Positions 62,440 through 64,000 of a stretch of 64,000 nucleotides of DNA are shown one piece after another (position 1 is the stretch's first letter; each line of letters starts with the position of its first letter). The DNA comes from Paenibacillus macquariensis (lineage in GTDB: Bacteria > Bacillota > Bacilli > Paenibacillales > Paenibacillaceae). The translations under genes were made by a program, and so were the position numbers. A model generated the notes under the pieces. The model searched no databases. It was not told where the DNA came from and saw only the letters and a program-made list of their open reading frames with translations. Location: NCBI RefSeq assembly GCF_900156375.1, contig NZ_FTNK01000010.1:124001-188000 (forward strand), written 5' to 3'.

Positions 62440-64000
62440 TTGGCTCGAAGATTCCGTTCTATTCATAGCCGGCTTTTTCTGCTTTTTTTAACGTGTATGA
62501 CCACTATCCTTATTATCGTTAGTTTCCTTTACTATTCACGTTCGCTAGATATCATTCATTCTAAGATTAGCGATATTGCTCAGAAGAATATTTCCCAAAC
62601 TGCAGGTTTGTTTGATCTCATGCTTGAGGGTTATAACAGTGTCACGAAATCGTTGAATGGTAACTATGAATTAACGCGGCTACTTCAAGAGACTACTAGT
62701 AATCCTTCTGTTTCGGTTATTAATGAACGATCGATTACGAATATCATTGGTGCGACGTTCTTTTCCCGTAAAGAGATTGTAGGGATACATATCATTACGA
62801 ATGCGGGGAAGGTCTATAGTTATGAGAGACAATTTGGCGGTGTCATTGACATCAATTACGAGAAAAAAGAATGGTATCTCAAATTGAAAGCGTCCTCAGG
62901 AAATATGGTCTGGCTTGGGTTTTATTCCGGATCACCCGTTAACAGGCTGCAACAAGATGAGGTATTCGTATTTGGTAGGCAGCTCTATGATCTCACAGCT
63001 TACAAATCAATAGGTATGATGATCATCGAGACGGATCCGGCGCCGATTACAGAGGCACTTTCCAATGTAAGTATTAGTCCCAATACCCGAGCGTTTATTA
63101 CCGGAAAAGATGATCATGTGATAGCCAAGGGGCAACAGGAGACTGAATTACCACTGTTTACTAACCTTCCGAAGCCTGCGCAGGCACACGACATTATCGT
63201 GGACGATGAATCGGATCAATTAATCGTGGCTGCGAAAACCTCACTTGCAGATTGGACCATTTACGGAATAACACCAAAGAGTGATCTTAATGCTGAGATC
63301 AACCAGACCCGATTGTATTTGGTGATTGTCGTTATTGCATTAATTATTGTATCTACGGTGTTGGCTTCTATCGTATCTAGGACGATTGCATCTCCATTGA
63401 AGTTATTGATTCGAGAAATGAAGAAAGTTGAATTGGGGAATTTCAGTGGCTCTGTGAATGTGAATTCATTTGATGAGATCAATAGTCTAGTCTCTTCCTT
63501 TAATCGAATGGTGCATCGGATGGATGAACTGATCGAACGGATGACTCTATCTTCGGTCAGCGAGAAGAACGCCCAGTTACAGGCGCTTCAATCGCAAGTA
63601 AATCCACATTTTTTATATAACACATTAGATATGATTTATTGGATGTTGGATGAGAAAGAAAATGAAAGGTTAAGTCGTGTCATTCTCTCGCTATCCCAAA
63701 TGTTTCGGTATAGCAGTAATTGGGGAGAGGCTTCGCAAACAACACTAGGTCAAGAGTTGGAGCAGATCCGTCATTATCTGACGATTATTGAGATACGTTT
63801 GGATGGCCGACTGGAGACGGAGATCAACGTTCCTGAAGAGTGGCTGGATGTGATTTTACCGAAAGTAACCATTCAGCCGATTATCGAAAATGCAGTGAAA
63901 TATGGCCTGGAACCGCTGGGTACGCCTTGCAAGTTACAAGTATTTGCGCAACAGCACAATCATGAGCTCCATATTAGTATTACAGACCATGGACTGGGCA
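62440..64000 (+). CDS. YesM-type sensor histidine kinase, cut by window end
   Basis: Partial gene, 520 codons present and open to the window end. It starts at TTG 62440 with GGAGGGGG 9 bases upstream. Transmembrane helices lie near residues 12-32 and 290-310 with an extracellular Cache-like domain between. A HAMP segment is followed by the kinase core with His390 in QVNPHFLYNTL and the N box PIIENAVKYG. The G box lies at the very end (ITDHGLG). Its YesN partner presumably lies just beyond the window. Confidence 0.92.
   Translation, partial: MARRFRSIHSRLFLLFLTCMTTILIIVSFLYYSRSLDIIHSKISDIAQKNISQTAGLFDLMLEGYNSVTKSLNGNYELTRLLQETTSNPSVSVINERSITNIIGATFFSRKEIVGIHIITNAGKVYSYERQFGGVIDINYEKKEWYLKLKASSGNMVWLGFYSGSPVNRLQQDEVFVFGRQLYDLTAYKSIGMMIIETDPAPITEALSNVSISPNTRAFITGKDDHVIAKGQQETELPLFTNLPKPAQAHDIIVDDESDQLIVAAKTSLADWTIYGITPKSDLNAEINQTRLYLVIVVIALIIVSTVLASIVSRTIASPLKLLIREMKKVELGNFSGSVNVNSFDEINSLVSSFNRMVHRMDELIERMTLSSVSEKNAQLQALQSQVNPHFLYNTLDMIYWMLDEKENERLSRVILSLSQMFRYSSNWGEASQTTLGQELEQIRHYLTIIEIRLDGRLETEINVPEEWLDVILPKVTIQPIIENAVKYGLEPLGTPCKLQVFAQQHNHELHISITDHGLG

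Noticed and set aside
1..64000. Search for rRNA, tRNA, insertion sequences and prophage genes
   Set aside because: None could be recognised by eye; no transposase, integrase or phage structural motifs were seen.

Overview
The window looks like chromosomal DNA of a spore-forming, plant- or soil-associated Firmicute, most likely Paenibacillus. This is inferred from gene content: several YesM/YesN two-component systems paired with family 1 sugar-binding lipoproteins and MalF/MalG-type permeases, an AraC-GH39 fusion, GH3 enzymes, a modular GH18 chitinase, a spore-coat transglutaminase (Tgl), CcpA-like cre boxes and strong GGAGG ribosome binding sites. I see no rRNA, tRNA, CRISPR array or intact mobile element.

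Layout. 55-9190 is a sugar-sensing and uptake locus: response regulator, sensor kinase, membrane-anchored periplasmic-binding protein, two sugar-binding lipoproteins and two permeases. 9534-19638 is a plant-polysaccharide block: MFS transporter, AraC-GH39 fusion, second MFS transporter and two GH3 glycosidases, with cre sites. 19691-20195 holds a small membrane protein and an N-terminally truncated PadR regulator. 20313-26079 is an ABC importer operon of the iron/putrescine/phosphonate type with a DeoR regulator; its last two genes, a phosphatase-superfamily enzyme and a PHP phosphoesterase, are both broken. 26407-33030 is a second kinase/regulator/importer set. Then come msrA and a secreted chitinase. 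36274-41919 (minus) is an oligopeptide ABC operon with an ArsR-type regulator upstream, followed by udk (minus), a PadR-SEDS pair (plus) and a threonine-aldolase-like enzyme (plus).

47698-58818 is the most unusual part. It holds a membrane-anchored Nudix-like protein, Tgl, a dienoyl-CoA-reductase-like SDR, a glycine-rich protein with nine 28-residue repeats, a SWIM/SNF2 operon, and an XRE-TPR regulator followed one base later by an unannotated 41-codon exported peptide. That last pair has the form of a peptide quorum-sensing system (RRNPP, AimR/AloR-like). 59076-64000 is a third sugar importer followed by a YesM-type kinase cut by the window end.

Together the genes describe a carbohydrate scavenger. 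Two-component systems sense oligosaccharides outside the cell, ABC importers bring them in, intracellular GH3/GH39 enzymes cleave them, and CcpA probably represses several units when glucose is present. Three importers have a hairpin between the binding-protein gene and the permease genes, which would let the binding protein be made in excess. All functions are from reading the sequence; no database search was run.
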